From assembly GCF_013140855.1 (NCBI RefSeq), contig NZ_JABBPG010000004.1, forward strand, positions 1-64,000: a stretch of 64,000 nt of DNA. Reading direction: 5' to 3'. Shown here piece by piece: positions 1 to 8,487 of this stretch. Position 1 is the stretch's first letter. Every line of letters starts with the position of its first letter. A program made the translations under genes and the position numbers. Source of the stretch: Pseudoalteromonas caenipelagi. GTDB lineage: Bacteria > Pseudomonadota > Gammaproteobacteria > Enterobacterales > Alteromonadaceae. The notes below the pieces were generated by a model. That model saw nothing but the letters and a program-made list of their open reading frames with translations. It did not search any database and was not told the origin of the DNA.

Positions 1-19
1 ATTCCCATTTTTTTGTCAA
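1..19 (-). promoter_or_regulatory. rRNA operon promoter P2, -35 element only (cut by window edge)
   Basis: On the minus strand a perfect TTGACA lies at 14-19, with 13 bases of spacer before the window ends, so the matching -10 would fall just outside. It sits about 100 bp downstream of a canonical rrn P1 promoter, which is the usual tandem P1-P2 layout of gammaproteobacterial rRNA operons. An rRNA operon is therefore inferred to begin to the left of position 1. The 16S gene itself is not visible. Confidence 0.72.
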
Positions 20-116
20 CACTTAATTTTAAGAAGTTTTAAATTTAAGTTTTACTCGACGCTGACTCGTTGTTGCTTTGCTTATTCAGCGTAGCGCTCC
101 GTGTCAGTGGGGTCGC

Positions 117-144
117 ATTATAGGGCGATCCTTTTTTTGATCAA
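117..144 (-). promoter_or_regulatory. rRNA operon promoter P1
   Basis: Read on the minus strand, TTGATC (139-144), a 16-nt spacer and TATAAT (117-122) are followed by a GC-rich discriminator, GCGACCCC. The transcribed start then reads CACTGACACGG, which matches the start of E. coli rrn P1 leaders. The discriminator and the TATAATGCG form are typical of growth-rate-controlled stable RNA promoters. Transcription runs leftward out of the window. No terminator other than that of rplI separates this promoter from the rpsF operon behind it. Confidence 0.8.
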
Positions 145-441
145 GTGTTTTTTTACGAAAAGTGATAAAAACAGATCGTTCGCCTACTTTTCAATCTAAA
201 CACTCTATTTTTACTGCTTTTATAGGATAGACGACGATATAACTGGTTAAATTAAAATCAACTATCACTAACCTTATCGCCAATTTATCCAAAGATATGA
301 AAGTATGCTCTTCGAAATAACTCTTTTCTATCTAAAATACGGTATAAGCTAGTACGGACTTGGTAAGGTATAAAAAGAGTGCTTTAGCAGGATTAATACT
401 TGATATGTAAGGGGTGCTGTTTACCAGTTCTTAAAAATAAA
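145..441. other. Gene-free AT-rich stretch between rplI and rrn P1
   Basis: About 300 bp with no credible coding frame. It lies immediately upstream of rrn P1 on the minus strand, where UP elements and Fis sites are normally found, and it is AT-rich as expected. No individual Fis site is convincing by eye. dnaB, which often follows rplI, is not here. Confidence 0.5.
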
Positions 442-468
442 AAACCGCGCACATGATGTGCACGGTTT
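442..468 (-). terminator. Terminator of the rpsF-rplI operon
   Basis: On the minus strand an inverted repeat, ACCGTGCACAT pairing with ATGTGCGCGGT around a tiny loop, is followed by TTTTTTATTTTT. It begins about 20 nt past the rplI stop codon, as expected for a factor-independent terminator closing this ribosomal operon. Confidence 0.8.
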
Positions 469-486
469 CGCTTAATCCACAAAAAA

Positions 487-939
487 TTAAGCTTCAGCAA
501 TAACGATTACTTTAATAGTAGCTGTTACGTCTGTGTGTACTGCGATTGATACGTCAAATTCACCAGTCTCACGGATAGTACCTAGAGGTAGACGAACTTC
601 TGACTTAGCAACTTCAACACCAACAGCTGAGATAGCGTCAGCGATGTCACGAGTACCGATAGAACCGAATAGCTTACCTTCATCACCAGCTTTAGAAACT
701 AATGTAACTTCTGCTAATGCTTCAAGTTTCTCAGCGCGTGCTTGTGCAGCAGCTAATTCTTCAGCGATTTTCGCTTCTAAATCAGCACGACGTGCTTCGA
801 AAGTTTCGATGTTTGCTTTAGTCGCAGGAACTGCTTTGCCTTTAGGGAATAAGAAGTTACGTGCGAAGCCAGATTTAACTGCAACCTGGTCACCTAGGCT
901 ACCTAGGTTAGCGATCTTGTCTAGTAGAATAACTTGCAT
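487..939 (-). CDS. rplI: 50S ribosomal protein L9
   Basis: A 150-residue protein with the standard L9 plan: an N-terminal 23S rRNA-binding domain (about 1-50, with the signature [17 protein letters not shown]), a long charged connecting helix (about 45-75), and a C-terminal rRNA-binding domain. Length matches the family (about 149). It binds domain V of 23S rRNA near the L1 stalk and influences frame maintenance. It is the last gene of rpsF-priB-rpsR-rplI, with a hairpin terminator just after its stop. An rRNA operon promoter follows instead of dnaB. Confidence 0.98.
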   Translation of the reverse strand: MQVILLDKIANLGSLGDQVAVKSGFARNFLFPKGKAVPATKANIETFEARRADLEAKIAEELAAAQARAEKLEALAEVTLVSKAGDEGKLFGSIGTRDIADAISAVGVEVAKSEVRLPLGTIRETGEFDVSIAVHTDVTATIKVIVIAEA

Positions 940-974
940 GTCTCTACACCTTTTAAAAACTGTTAATCAGCTGC

Positions 975-1202
975 TTACTTGTGTAAGTCAGTGTATGGAA
1001 GAAGGGCTAAGTAGCGAGCACGCTTGATAGCAGTTGCTAGCTGGCGCTGGTATTTAGCGCTAGTACCTGTGATACGGCTAGGTACGATTTTGCCACTTTC
1101 TGTTACATAGTTTCTAAGAGTAGCTAGATCTTTGTAATCGATTTGTTGTACGCCTTCCGCTTTAAAACGGCAGAACTTACGACGTCTGAAATAACGTGCC
1201 AT
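975..1202 (-). CDS. rpsR: 30S ribosomal protein S18
   Basis: 75 residues from the start [13 protein letters not shown], the exact family length and N-terminus. A start 15 bases further upstream is open but would add non-conserved residues. S18 binds the central domain of 16S rRNA as a heterodimer with S6, which is encoded by the first gene of the same operon. That complex is also the likely ligand of the leader structure upstream of rpsF. Confidence 0.98.
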
Positions 1203-1213
1203 GAGTAATTTCC

Positions 1214-1540
1214 TCAATTAATTCTTTCAATATGTTGTGCATGTAGTACGAGTTGACTCAAACCATTTCGGTTTTCGTGACGATTTAAAAAACCTCGAAC
1301 TTGTACTGCTTGCCCAACGTATAAATGCTGTGTTTGAGACTGGAACTGTTGCCCACTGGCGACCACTTGAAGTCGAACATAACTATTACGGTTAAGGTCA
1401 GCTTCGACTTGTATTGATTTATGCTCAAGCACAAAAATACAATGTGGTATACCCGCTGGGCTTTGATTAAATTTGGGTGTTTTACAAATCACGCCCGAAA
1501 GCACATATTGATTTGTATACAGGTCAGCCTGTTGTTGCAC
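1214..1540 (-). CDS. priB: Primosomal replication protein N (PriB)
   Basis: 108 residues with a single OB-fold resembling E. coli PriB (104 aa). The conserved stretch [16 protein letters not shown] lies at about 27-42 and the C-terminal [14 protein letters not shown] is also shared. PriB is a single-stranded DNA-binding dimer that stabilises PriA on stalled forks and helps recruit DnaT and DnaC for replication restart. Its place between rpsF and rpsR is conserved in gammaproteobacteria. The spacing to rpsR is about 11 bp. Confidence 0.95.
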   Translation of the reverse strand: MQQQADLYTNQYVLSGVICKTPKFNQSPAGIPHCIFVLEHKSIQVEADLNRNSYVRLQVVASGQQFQSQTQHLYVGQAVQVRGFLNRHENRNGLSQLVLHAQHIERIN

Positions 1541-1572
1541 CGCAAACCCTCAATGTCCAGAGTCAATAACGA

Positions 1573-1914
1573 TTAAGCAGTAGCTGCTTCTCTTTTCTCT
1601 TCTCTTACAAGAGGAGATGCTTCAGTTACAGCAGTTTTAGTACGCATAACTAAGTTACGTAGTACTGCATCGTTGTAGCGGAAAGAAGTTTCAAGCTCGT
1701 TGATTACTTCAGTTGGTGCTTCAACGTTCATAAGAACATAGTGTGCTTTATGAAGCTTTTCGATTGGGTATGCCAATTGACGACGACCCCAGTCTTCTAA
1801 ACGGTGGATAGTACCGCCAGCTTCAGTGATAGAACCAGTATAACGCTCGATCATACCAGGTACTTGCTCACTTTGATCTGGGTGAACCATGAATACGATT
1901 TCGTAATGACGCAT
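1573..1914 (-). CDS. rpsF: 30S ribosomal protein S6
   Basis: 113 residues beginning [18 protein letters not shown], the typical S6 N-terminus. Conserved internal segments include [19 protein letters not shown] and AHYVLMN. S6 dimerises with S18 on the 30S platform. It is the first gene of the operon and its SD sequence (AAGGAA) lies inside a conserved-looking leader structure, so its own translation is probably autoregulated. The acidic C-terminal extension is short, and no glutamate tail like that of E. coli is present. Confidence 0.98.
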   Translation of the reverse strand: MRHYEIVFMVHPDQSEQVPGMIERYTGSITEAGGTIHRLEDWGRRQLAYPIEKLHKAHYVLMNVEAPTEVINELETSFRYNDAVLRNLVMRTKTAVTEASPLVREEKREAATA

Positions 1915-1919
1915 GGATA

Positions 1920-1976
1920 TTCCTTACGGTTAATATAGCCTTTTCCCGTTTCGGCCAGTCGGGTGAAGGCAAGGAA
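1920..1976 (-). promoter_or_regulatory. S6:S18-binding leader motif of the rpsF mRNA
   Basis: On the minus strand TTCCTT (1971-1976) pairs with AAGGAA (1920-1925), which is the rpsF Shine-Dalgarno sequence. Inside, GCCTT pairs with AAGGC, enclosing a CCCG/CGGG hairpin. The 3' side carries a bulge with an ACCG box next to the outer stem. This arrangement of stem, 3' bulge with CCG and upper stem matches the published S6:S18 mRNA leader motif, in which the protein pair represses the operon. Assignment is by eye without a covariance search. Confidence 0.72.
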
Positions 1977-2003
1977 CTAAATGTGATAGCCGAAAGAGCG
2001 CGT

Positions 2004-2032
2004 ATTTTACGTAGAGTTGGATTATTAAGCAA
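2004..2032 (-). promoter_or_regulatory. Promoter of rpsF-priB-rpsR-rplI
   Basis: On the minus strand TTGCTT (2027-2032), a 17-nt spacer and TAAAAT (2004-2009) form a good sigma-70 promoter. The start would be about 80 nt upstream of rpsF, so the transcript includes the whole S6:S18 leader structure. Confidence 0.65.
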
Positions 2033-2099
2033 TTAAAATTTGATATGTATCGAAGAAATTTACAAAGGAATTGATAAAAAAGAAATTTTAAAGGGAGAT

Positions 2100-2175
2100 T
2101 GGAGCGGCACACGAGGTTCGAACTCGTGACCTCGACCTTGGCAAGGTCGCGCTCTACCAGCTGAGCTAGTGCCGC
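2100..2175 (-). tRNA. tRNA-Gly (GCC)
   Basis: A 76-nt cloverleaf on the minus strand. The acceptor 5' GCGGCAC pairs with the 3' end, the anticodon stem GACCT/AGGTC holds loop TTGCCAA (anticodon GCC), the T arm is GTTCGAAC, and CCA is encoded. It is the third and last copy of the array in transcription order and is identical to the other two. Confidence 0.97.
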
Positions 2176-2274
2176 ATTCCAAATTAGCTCTTATTTTCCG
2201 TTATACGCAACTTAAAGGTCACTCCTAACGTTTTAGCGGCTGAGCTAAGTAGCCACTTTGTGATTCTGGAAGAT

Positions 2275-2350
2275 TGGAGCGGCACACGAGGTTCGAACTC
2301 GTGACCTCGACCTTGGCAAGGTCGCGCTCTACCAGCTGAGCTAGTGCCGC
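2275..2350 (-). tRNA. tRNA-Gly (GCC)
   Basis: The middle copy of three identical 76-nt tRNA-Gly genes with anticodon GCC and encoded CCA. It is separated from its neighbours by related spacers of 99 and 94 nt. Confidence 0.97.
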
Positions 2351-2444
2351 ATTCCAGATTAGCCCTCATTTTCCGTTGCGTGCAACCTAAGGTTACATCT
2401 AACGTTTTAGCGGCTGAGCTAAATTCCGCATGATTTTGAAAGAT

Positions 2445-2520
2445 TGGAGCGGCACACGAGGTTCGAACTCGTGACCTCGACCTTGGCAAGGTCGCGCTCT
2501 ACCAGCTGAGCTAGTGCCGC
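2445..2520 (-). tRNA. tRNA-Gly (GCC)
   Basis: The first copy in transcription order, with the same 76-nt sequence as the other two. It follows a stable-RNA promoter and hairpin at 2552-2612. Three tRNA-Gly genes beside orn also occur in E. coli (glyV-glyX-glyY), so the neighbourhood is ancestral. Confidence 0.97.
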
Positions 2521-2545
2521 ATAATTCTTTCTTAGCTTTTGATAC

Positions 2546-2580
2546 TAAAAACCCCGCAAGGCTTCTCGTCTTAAGCGGGG
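2546..2580 (-). terminator. Terminator-shaped hairpin between orn and the tRNA-Gly array
   Basis: On the minus strand CCCCGC (2575-2580), a 17-nt loop containing a further short AAG/CTT pairing, and GCGGGG (2552-2557) are followed by TTTTT. It is well formed as the orn terminator. It also lies directly after the -10 of the tRNA promoter, so it would be the first thing that promoter transcribes. Confidence 0.75.
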
Positions 2581-2584
2581 CAGG

Positions 2585-2612
2585 ATTCTACAACATAAAA
2601 AATGCTTTGCAA
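2585..2612 (-). promoter_or_regulatory. Promoter of the tRNA-Gly array
   Basis: On the minus strand TTGCAA (2607-2612), a 16-nt spacer and TAGAAT (2585-2590) are followed by CCTGCCCCGC, a GC-rich discriminator of the stable-RNA type. The -35 begins only eight bases past the orn stop codon. The predicted start falls at about 2578, inside the 5' arm of the downstream hairpin. Confidence 0.7.
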
Positions 2613-2620
2613 GTATTTTT

Positions 2621-3166
2621 TTAAATATTGAAAAACTTTTCTCGGTAGATTTTTAACTCCATGATGGAATCTTTAATATCGTCTAAAGCTAAATGTGAAC
2701 TTTTCTTTTTCACTTCATCTAACAATTCAGGTTTCCATCGACGGGCCAATTCTTTGACCGTACTAACATCTAAATTGCGATAATGGAAATATGCTTCGAG
2801 CTCAGGCATATATTTGTTTAAAAAACGGCGATCTTGGCCAATAGAGTTTCCACACATGGGCGACTTTGCTGGAGGTAACCAGCCTTTTAGAAAGTCCAAT
2901 GTTTGTTTAACCGCGTCTTCCTCTGTAAATTTGCTTGCTTTACAACGTGCAGTTAGGCCTGAACGACCATGTTGATTCGTACACCATTCATCCATATTAT
3001 CTAGCAGTTCATCACTTTGATGGATAGCGATAACAGGACCTTCGGCTAATATATTCAAGTCACAGTCAGTTATCACTGTGGCGATTTCGAGGATTTTATC
3101 TGTCTTTGGTTCTAACCCCGTCATTTCGAGGTCAAGCCAGATTAAGTTAGATTCATTAAACGACAT
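2621..3166 (-). CDS. orn: Oligoribonuclease
   Basis: 181 residues, the same length as E. coli Orn. This DEDDh 3'-5' exonuclease degrades two- to five-nucleotide RNAs to mononucleotides, including pGpG from cyclic-di-GMP turnover. The first acidic pair is visible in [11 protein letters not shown] (about residues 10-20), the later motif in [14 protein letters not shown], and the final His-Asp in [12 protein letters not shown]. It is divergent from rsgA, as in E. coli, and is followed by tRNA-Gly genes. Confidence 0.97.
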   Translation of the reverse strand: MSFNESNLIWLDLEMTGLEPKTDKILEIATVITDCDLNILAEGPVIAIHQSDELLDNMDEWCTNQHGRSGLTARCKASKFTEEDAVKQTLDFLKGWLPPAKSPMCGNSIGQDRRFLNKYMPELEAYFHYRNLDVSTVKELARRWKPELLDEVKKKSSHLALDDIKDSIMELKIYREKFFNI

Positions 3167-3371
3167 AGACTACCTTAGCGGTACTTTCCTTTAGATCCAA
3201 TGCAATTAGATATATCATATTAGCTTCACCAGTTGACCTAAAGCTTTTTTTTAAAAAGCGGGGCATTTAATTGAGTTATAGACCAATTACATGCAGCTCA
3301 CAAAACAAACAGTACAGGAATAGGCTAATTTAAACAAATTATCCTATTTTTGGGCGGTAGATCAAAGTAAC

Positions 3372-4430
3372 ATGGCAAAAAAGACAAAATTAAGTAAAGG
3401 CCAATCCAGACGGATCAGTGCCAACCACCAAAAGCGCTTGCACAAAGCTAAGCAGCAAGAGGCAAACCAACCACAGAGCACTTGGCAGAATGATAACCTT
3501 GGGCCTATAGAACCTGCCGTAGTGATCAGCCGTTTTGGTCAACACGCAGACATTGAAACCACACAAGGTGACGTGCTGCGCTGTAATATTCGGCGCACCA
3601 TAAAAAGCTTGGTATGTGGTGACGAAGTCTATTTTCGCCGCGCCAAAGTTAGCGATGGTGATTTGGCTGGAGTCATAGAAACCACTGAAGAGCGTCGCTC
3701 TCAGCTCACTCGCCCCGACTTTTATGATGGCGTTAAAGTTGTTGCAGCCAATATTGATCAAATTTTAATGGTCTCGGCAGTCCTACCAGAGTTTACACCT
3801 CATATAATTGATCGCTATCTGGTGGCCTGTGAGGACATGGGGATTGAGCCCATTCTAGTTCTCAATAAAGTAGATTTGCTTGATGATGAAAGCCGTCAGT
3901 ACATCGATGAAGTGTTAGATATTTATCGGGATTTAGGCTATCAAGTGCTATTTGTGAGTAATAAAACAGGCGAAGGCATTGAGGTTCTGAAACAAACACT
4001 GGCGGGTAAAAATAATATTTTTGTTGGCCAATCAGGCGTTGGAAAATCAACTTTAGTCAATACCGTACTTCCTAATGCAGAAATATTAACGCAAGAAGTG
4101 TCTGAGAATAGTGGTTTGGGGCAACATACTACAACTGTTTCTCGTTTGCACCATCTGCCTAGTGGCGGTAACTTGATTGACTCACCAGGGATCCGCGAAT
4201 TTGGATTGTGGCATTTAGAGGTGGAACGCGTGACCTGGTGCTTTAAAGAATTTAGAGAGTTTATTGGCGGTTGCCGTTTTAGAGACTGTAAGCACCTCAA
4301 TGATCCTGGCTGTCTGTTAGTCGAAGCTGTAAGCGAAGGTAAAATCAGTGAATTGCGCTTTGACAGCTACCATCGCATACTTGAGTCCATGGCTGATGGT
4401 CGAGCAGGCGCTCGCGCACCTCGTGTTTAA
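3372..4430 (+). CDS. rsgA: Ribosome small-subunit-dependent GTPase A
   Basis: 352 residues. It has a lysine- and glutamine-rich N-terminal tail, an OB-fold, a circularly permuted GTPase domain in the order G4 (NKVDL, about 165) then G1 (GQSGVGKST, about 220) then G3 (DSPG, about 271), and a C-terminal zinc knuckle, [14 protein letters not shown], at about 302-315. RsgA checks maturation of the 30S decoding centre and releases RbfA. It starts a likely two-gene unit with psd, 42 bp downstream, as in E. coli. Confidence 0.97.
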   Translation: MAKKTKLSKGQSRRISANHQKRLHKAKQQEANQPQSTWQNDNLGPIEPAVVISRFGQHADIETTQGDVLRCNIRRTIKSLVCGDEVYFRRAKVSDGDLAGVIETTEERRSQLTRPDFYDGVKVVAANIDQILMVSAVLPEFTPHIIDRYLVACEDMGIEPILVLNKVDLLDDESRQYIDEVLDIYRDLGYQVLFVSNKTGEGIEVLKQTLAGKNNIFVGQSGVGKSTLVNTVLPNAEILTQEVSENSGLGQHTTTVSRLHHLPSGGNLIDSPGIREFGLWHLEVERVTWCFKEFREFIGGCRFRDCKHLNDPGCLLVEAVSEGKISELRFDSYHRILESMADGRAGARAPRV

Positions 4431-4472
4431 TTCTGTGCTAATATCAGCAAAATTTTTTAGGAAAATAACAAC

Positions 4473-5339
4473 GTGAACTTGGATAAATTTAAAATTGCCA
4501 TGCAGTATGCACTGCCTAAGCATGGACTTTCGCGCCTTGTCGGAAAGCTTGCCGCTGCCGAAGCTGGTGCACTTACAACGCAATTGATTAAATTATTTAT
4601 CAAGCAATATAAAATAGACATGAGCGAAGCGCTTCACGAAGACCCGGCACATTACAAAACGTTTAATGAATTCTTTACTCGTCCTTTAAAGCCAGGCATA
4701 CGCCCTCTTGCTGATGATAAAAATATTATTGCTCATCCAGTAGATGGAGCTATTAGTCAATTGGGAGATGTCGTTGATGGACAGATTATCCAAGCAAAAG
4801 GGCATGACTATAGTTTGCAAACACTATTAGGGGGTAAAGAAGAAGACTTTTTACCTTTTAGCGGTGGCAAGTTCGCAACCATTTACCTTGCACCAAAAGA
4901 TTATCATCGTATCCATATGCCGATTGATGGCACATTAAAGCGCATGATCTACGTGCCTGGAGATTTGTTTTCAGTTAATCCACTTACCGCGCAGAATGTG
5001 CCAAACTTGTTTGCACGTAACGAGCGTGTAGTGGCAATTTTTGACACCGAAATAGGTCCTCTTGCTATGGTATTAGTTGGTGCAACTATCGTAGCAAGCA
5101 TCGAAACGGTTTGGGCGGGCACAATCACCCCACCAGCTGGCAAAGATATATTTAGCTGGGATTACCCTAGTGAGGGAAACAATGCCATCACCTTGAAAAA
5201 GGGTGAGGAAATGGGTCGTTTTAAACTCGGTTCTACAGTTATCTTAGCCTGGGGCGCTAACCAAGCTGACTTCCTAGATAATGAACAACCTGAAACAGTC
5301 ACTCGAATGGGCACACCGTTTGCCACCATCAATCAGTAA
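4473..5339 (+). CDS. psd: Phosphatidylserine decarboxylase proenzyme
   Basis: 288 residues from a GTG start preceded by TTTTTTAGGAAAAT. The N-terminus [22 protein letters not shown] aligns with the E. coli protein, so the internal ATG nine codons later is less likely. The enzyme makes phosphatidylethanolamine at the inner membrane. The autocleavage site LGST is present, and its serine counts to residue 254, the same number as in E. coli, where it becomes the pyruvoyl group. A terminator follows the stop closely. Confidence 0.96.
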   Translation: MNLDKFKIAMQYALPKHGLSRLVGKLAAAEAGALTTQLIKLFIKQYKIDMSEALHEDPAHYKTFNEFFTRPLKPGIRPLADDKNIIAHPVDGAISQLGDVVDGQIIQAKGHDYSLQTLLGGKEEDFLPFSGGKFATIYLAPKDYHRIHMPIDGTLKRMIYVPGDLFSVNPLTAQNVPNLFARNERVVAIFDTEIGPLAMVLVGATIVASIETVWAGTITPPAGKDIFSWDYPSEGNNAITLKKGEEMGRFKLGSTVILAWGANQADFLDNEQPETVTRMGTPFATINQ

Positions 5340-5353
5340 GAACTGCTTATATT

Positions 5354-5391
5354 AAAAGGCTAATGTAACCCATTGGCCTTTTAATTTTTTT
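5354..5391 (+). terminator. Terminator after psd
   Basis: AAAAGGC (5354-5360) pairs with GCCTTTT (5376-5382) and is followed by AATTTTTTT on the plus strand. psd and thiF converge here, and the A-run on the left side could also serve the minus-strand thi operon. Confidence 0.75.
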
Positions 5392-5400
5392 GTCCTTACC

Positions 5401-6144
5401 TCATGCTGTGCAAAACCTACATTTACTATCTTTGGCAATATTCCACACACTCTGATGCAGCGTTAAGCCATCAACACTGGCAAAGAAACTACCACTGTGA
5501 TGACCTAAAATAGTATTCACCGCAAGCAGTGCCTGCTGAGCCCCGATCACACCTAACAATGGACTTAACACCCCAAAATTGTCACAGTTGGTATTGTCTA
5601 CCTTATCACTTTTAGGAAACACGCAGGCATAGCATGGACCGCTTTGTCGAAAATCAAAGCACATGACTTGTCCTGATGTGGCAATCGCTGCGCCTGAGAT
5701 CAACACTTTTTGGCTTTTCAAACAGTAATTATTAAGCAAATAGCGTGTTTCGAAATTGTCGCTGCAATCGAGTACTACATCTGCTTGTGCTAGCAGTGCA
5801 TGAATATTCTCGTTCGTTACTTTTGCACGGTTAGGATTGAGAGTAATACAGTTGTTTAAACTCGCTAACACTTTACTAGCCGCTTGGCTTTTAGACTGTC
5901 CTAGATGGCTCACTTTATACAAGATCTGGCGCTGTAAATTAGACAGTTCCACTTCATCGTCGTCTATAAAGGTGAGTGTACCGACACCACTTGCCGCCAA
6001 ATAGAACAGCGCCGGACTGCCTAGGCCGCCACACCCAACCACCGCAACATGGGCTTTTTTCAGTGCAAGCTGGCCGTGTTCCCCAACCTCTTTTAGCAGC
6101 AAGTGGCGGCTGTACCGCAGCCGTTCTTTATCGTCTAACGTCAT
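5401..6144 (-). CDS. thiF: ThiS adenylyltransferase ThiF
   Basis: 247 residues of the E1-like ThiF/MoeB/HesA family. The nucleotide-binding motif GCGGLGSP lies at about 38-45, DDDEVELSNLQRQ at about 61-73, and the zinc cysteines in CYACVFP and near the C-terminus in CRFCTA. It adenylates the C-terminal glycine of ThiS so that sulfur can be loaded for thiazole synthesis. MoeB is the close alternative, but position at the end of thiC-thiO-thiS-thiG-thiDE decides for ThiF. The gap to thiDE is 9 bp. Confidence 0.92.
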   Translation of the reverse strand: MTLDDKERLRYSRHLLLKEVGEHGQLALKKAHVAVVGCGGLGSPALFYLAASGVGTLTFIDDDEVELSNLQRQILYKVSHLGQSKSQAASKVLASLNNCITLNPNRAKVTNENIHALLAQADVVLDCSDNFETRYLLNNYCLKSQKVLISGAAIATSGQVMCFDFRQSGPCYACVFPKSDKVDNTNCDNFGVLSPLLGVIGAQQALLAVNTILGHHSGSFFASVDGLTLHQSVWNIAKDSKCRFCTA

Positions 6145-6153
6145 GGCTTAATA

Positions 6154-7668
6154 CTACTCCAAACACGCCTTAAGTTGCTCAATCGCCACGCGATGATCTT
6201 CTGACTCAGTGATGGCCCTCACTACCGCAATGCTACCCACGCCCGTTTTGGCCACGTCAGGTGCCACCGACAGATCAATTCCACCAATCGCTACCGTTGG
6301 ATAGTACTCAGCCATCAAAGGCACAAAGTGAGAAAGCTTCTCCAAACCTTGAATTTGCCCTGTCATATCTTTGGTTGTGGTTGGGTAGATGGCCCCAAAC
6401 GCTAGGTAACTCGGCCTGTAGTTATGCGCTCTAAGCATTTCGTAAAAACCGTGCGTAGACACACCTAGTCTGAGCCCCGCTTCTTGAATAGCCTTAAGAT
6501 TGGCTTCACAGAGATCTTCTTGTCCTAAGTGAACACCATAAGCACCGTGTTTAATTGCCAATTGCCAATGGTCATTAATAAACACCCGAGATTGGTATTT
6601 TTTTCCTAAGGTAATGGCTGTTTGAATATCGGCTTCAAGTGTTTCTACGTTTGCATTTTTAATTCTCAACTGCACGGTTGGCACACCTGCCGACAAACAC
6701 TTCTCGACCCAATCAACACTATCAACAACGGCATAAAGCCCAAGTTCACCATTAGTGTCAGCAAAGCCTGCTGCAAAATTAAATGGGTTAGGCTGTGCAA
6801 AATCCAATTCGTCTGCAAGCCAGCTGCCCGCTTCAATCACTTGTGGATAATAGGTTAAGTTGGTAGGAAAACCTGTCTGTGCAACGGGGCCGATTCCCTC
6901 ACCATAGCGTGTTGCTGCATACAGCCCTTGATTTATGTAGGCTTTAGCCAATATAAAAGCATCTTTTAGTGGGTAGCCTTTTGCTAAACAAGCAGCTATC
7001 GCTGAAGATAAACTACACCCGGTACCATGGGTGTGTGGTGTACTAATCGTTTCATTGCCCAGCCAGTATTCTTGCCCTTGCCAGAGGCAAAAATCAACAC
7101 AGTATCCTTTCGGATAATCCCAGTGCCCACCTTTGACTACGACGGATTTAACGCCCATTTCGACTAACTTACTTGCAGCTTCACGCACCGCATCGGGGCC
7201 AATTAAATACACCCCGGTTAACAGCTGAATTTCTTGTGTATTCGGTGTTATCACATCAACCAGTGGCAGCAAGTGAGTTTTTAAAGCATCAATGGTGTCT
7301 TCTTCAGTTAACCTATCACCACTGGTTGCAATCGCGACAGGGTCATACACAATAATCGGGGGTTGTGACCACTTTTGCTTGTAATGACTAATGTGCTCAG
7401 CGATTAATTGAATTTGCTGCACATTTGCTAACATACCTATTTTAATCACTTTTGCAGGCATGTCAGTTGCCAAAGCTTGAAGCTGTGATTCAATCACATC
7501 CGTTGCTACCGAATTAATCGCCTCTACGCCTAGGCTATTTTGGGCTGTTAATGCCGTAATCGCTGTGCAAGCATGCACACCAAAGCTCTGCATCGCTTTA
7601 ATGTCCGCTTGAATACCTGCACCACCACCAGAGTCTGATCCTGCAATACTCCAAACTACCTGTGCCAT
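6154..7668 (-). CDS. thiDE: Bifunctional HMP(-P) kinase / thiamine-phosphate synthase (ThiD-ThiE fusion)
   Basis: 504 residues with two catalytic parts. Residues about 1-265 are ThiD (ribokinase fold): [17 protein letters not shown] near the N-terminus and the anion-hole motif [15 protein letters not shown] at about 212-226. It phosphorylates hydroxymethylpyrimidine twice. Residues about 310-504 are ThiE (TIM barrel), with [24 protein letters not shown] and GGIDLS; it joins HMP-PP to thiazole phosphate. In E. coli these are separate proteins. The domain order is kinase first. The gap to thiG is 21 bp. Confidence 0.95.
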   Translation of the reverse strand: MAQVVWSIAGSDSGGGAGIQADIKAMQSFGVHACTAITALTAQNSLGVEAINSVATDVIESQLQALATDMPAKVIKIGMLANVQQIQLIAEHISHYKQKWSQPPIIVYDPVAIATSGDRLTEEDTIDALKTHLLPLVDVITPNTQEIQLLTGVYLIGPDAVREAASKLVEMGVKSVVVKGGHWDYPKGYCVDFCLWQGQEYWLGNETISTPHTHGTGCSLSSAIAACLAKGYPLKDAFILAKAYINQGLYAATRYGEGIGPVAQTGFPTNLTYYPQVIEAGSWLADELDFAQPNPFNFAAGFADTNGELGLYAVVDSVDWVEKCLSAGVPTVQLRIKNANVETLEADIQTAITLGKKYQSRVFINDHWQLAIKHGAYGVHLGQEDLCEANLKAIQEAGLRLGVSTHGFYEMLRAHNYRPSYLAFGAIYPTTTKDMTGQIQGLEKLSHFVPLMAEYYPTVAIGGIDLSVAPDVAKTGVGSIAVVRAITESEDHRVAIEQLKACLE

Positions 7669-7689
7669 TTCAGACTCCTCATTTTATTG

Positions 7690-8484
7690 TTAGTTGCTTT
7701 GATGCCAAAATGGCATACCCATTGTGGGCGTTGAAGGTGCCGCAACGTCTTTTTCAGGCATTGCTTGTGCAACGTATGCCGCACGCCCCGCTTGCACCGC
7801 ATAGTTAAATGCGCGGGCCATTGTAACAGGACAACCTGCACCAGCGATTGCCGAGTTTAGTAATACCGCATCATAGCCCATTTCCAGCGCTTGGCAGGCA
7901 TGTGATGGTAAGCCTAAACCCGCATCAACAATGAGTGTTATGTCTGGCAAACGCTGGCGTATCATTGATAAGTTATATGGGTTCAACAACCCTTTGCCGG
8001 TACCAATTGGTGCCCCCCACGGCATTAATACGTCACAACCCAATGCTGCTAAACGCTGACATAGTACTAAATCATCAGTGCAGTACGGTAGCACCTTAAA
8101 GCCCTCAGATAGCAATATCTGAGTCGCTTCTAACAATGCCACAGGATCTGGTTGCAAATTATATTCATCACCTATCAGCTCTAGCTTTATCCAGTCGGTC
8201 GCAAAAACTTCTCTACACATGTGTGCCAATGTCACCGCTTCTTTCACGCTATGGCACCCAGCTGTATTAGGAAGCACTTTTAGTCCTGTGTCTTTTATCA
8301 ATTGCCAAAAATCATCTCCTGCTGACACCGAGTTTTGGCGGCGCAGTGATACAGTAACAATTTGCGACTGTGATGCACTAATCGCCTCTTGCATTATGTG
8401 TGGAGAAGGATACAAAGCAGAGCCAATCAATAGACGGCTCTCAAACTTTTGCCCATATATGGTAAGTGGTTTATCGTCTCGCAT
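7690..8484 (-). CDS. thiG: Thiazole synthase
   Basis: 264 residues, a TIM-barrel enzyme that condenses 1-deoxyxylulose 5-phosphate, dehydroglycine and ThiS-thiocarboxylate into the thiazole. Typical segments are [22 protein letters not shown] (about 75-81), the [11 protein letters not shown] phosphate-binding stretch (about 148-158) and [17 protein letters not shown]. The stop is three bases from the start of the thiS stop-proximal region, so the two are tightly coupled. Glycine oxidase thiO rather than thiH is in the operon, so the dehydroglycine probably comes from an oxygen-dependent route. Confidence 0.95.
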   Translation of the reverse strand: MRDDKPLTIYGQKFESRLLIGSALYPSPHIMQEAISASQSQIVTVSLRRQNSVSAGDDFWQLIKDTGLKVLPNTAGCHSVKEAVTLAHMCREVFATDWIKLELIGDEYNLQPDPVALLEATQILLSEGFKVLPYCTDDLVLCQRLAALGCDVLMPWGAPIGTGKGLLNPYNLSMIRQRLPDITLIVDAGLGLPSHACQALEMGYDAVLLNSAIAGAGCPVTMARAFNYAVQAGRAAYVAQAMPEKDVAAPSTPTMGMPFWHQSN

Positions 8485-8487
8485 GAC

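Larger units (their letters stand above)
2100..2520 (-). repeat. Tandem duplication of tRNA-Gly plus spacer
   Basis: The array has periods of 175 and 170 bp. Besides the identical tRNAs, the two spacers are clearly homologous: both start ATTCCA, share TTTTCCGTT, share the 20-mer ACGTTTTAGCGGCTGAGCTA less its first base, and end in AAGAT. The whole unit of tRNA plus spacer was therefore duplicated, not the tRNA alone. The spacers have since diverged by substitutions and small indels while the tRNAs remain identical. Confidence 0.9.

Noticed and set aside
533-1027. A 164-codon plus-strand open frame opposite rplI and rpsR.
   Set aside because: It is antisense to two certain ribosomal genes and has the composition of a shadow frame.
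1930-2112. A 60-codon minus-strand open frame upstream of rpsF.
   Set aside because: It covers the rpsF promoter and S6:S18 leader, and has no SD.
2184-2489. A 101-codon minus-strand open frame over the tRNA-Gly array.
   Set aside because: It runs through two tRNA genes and owes its length to the tandem repeat; repeated peptide segments come from the tRNA sequence itself.
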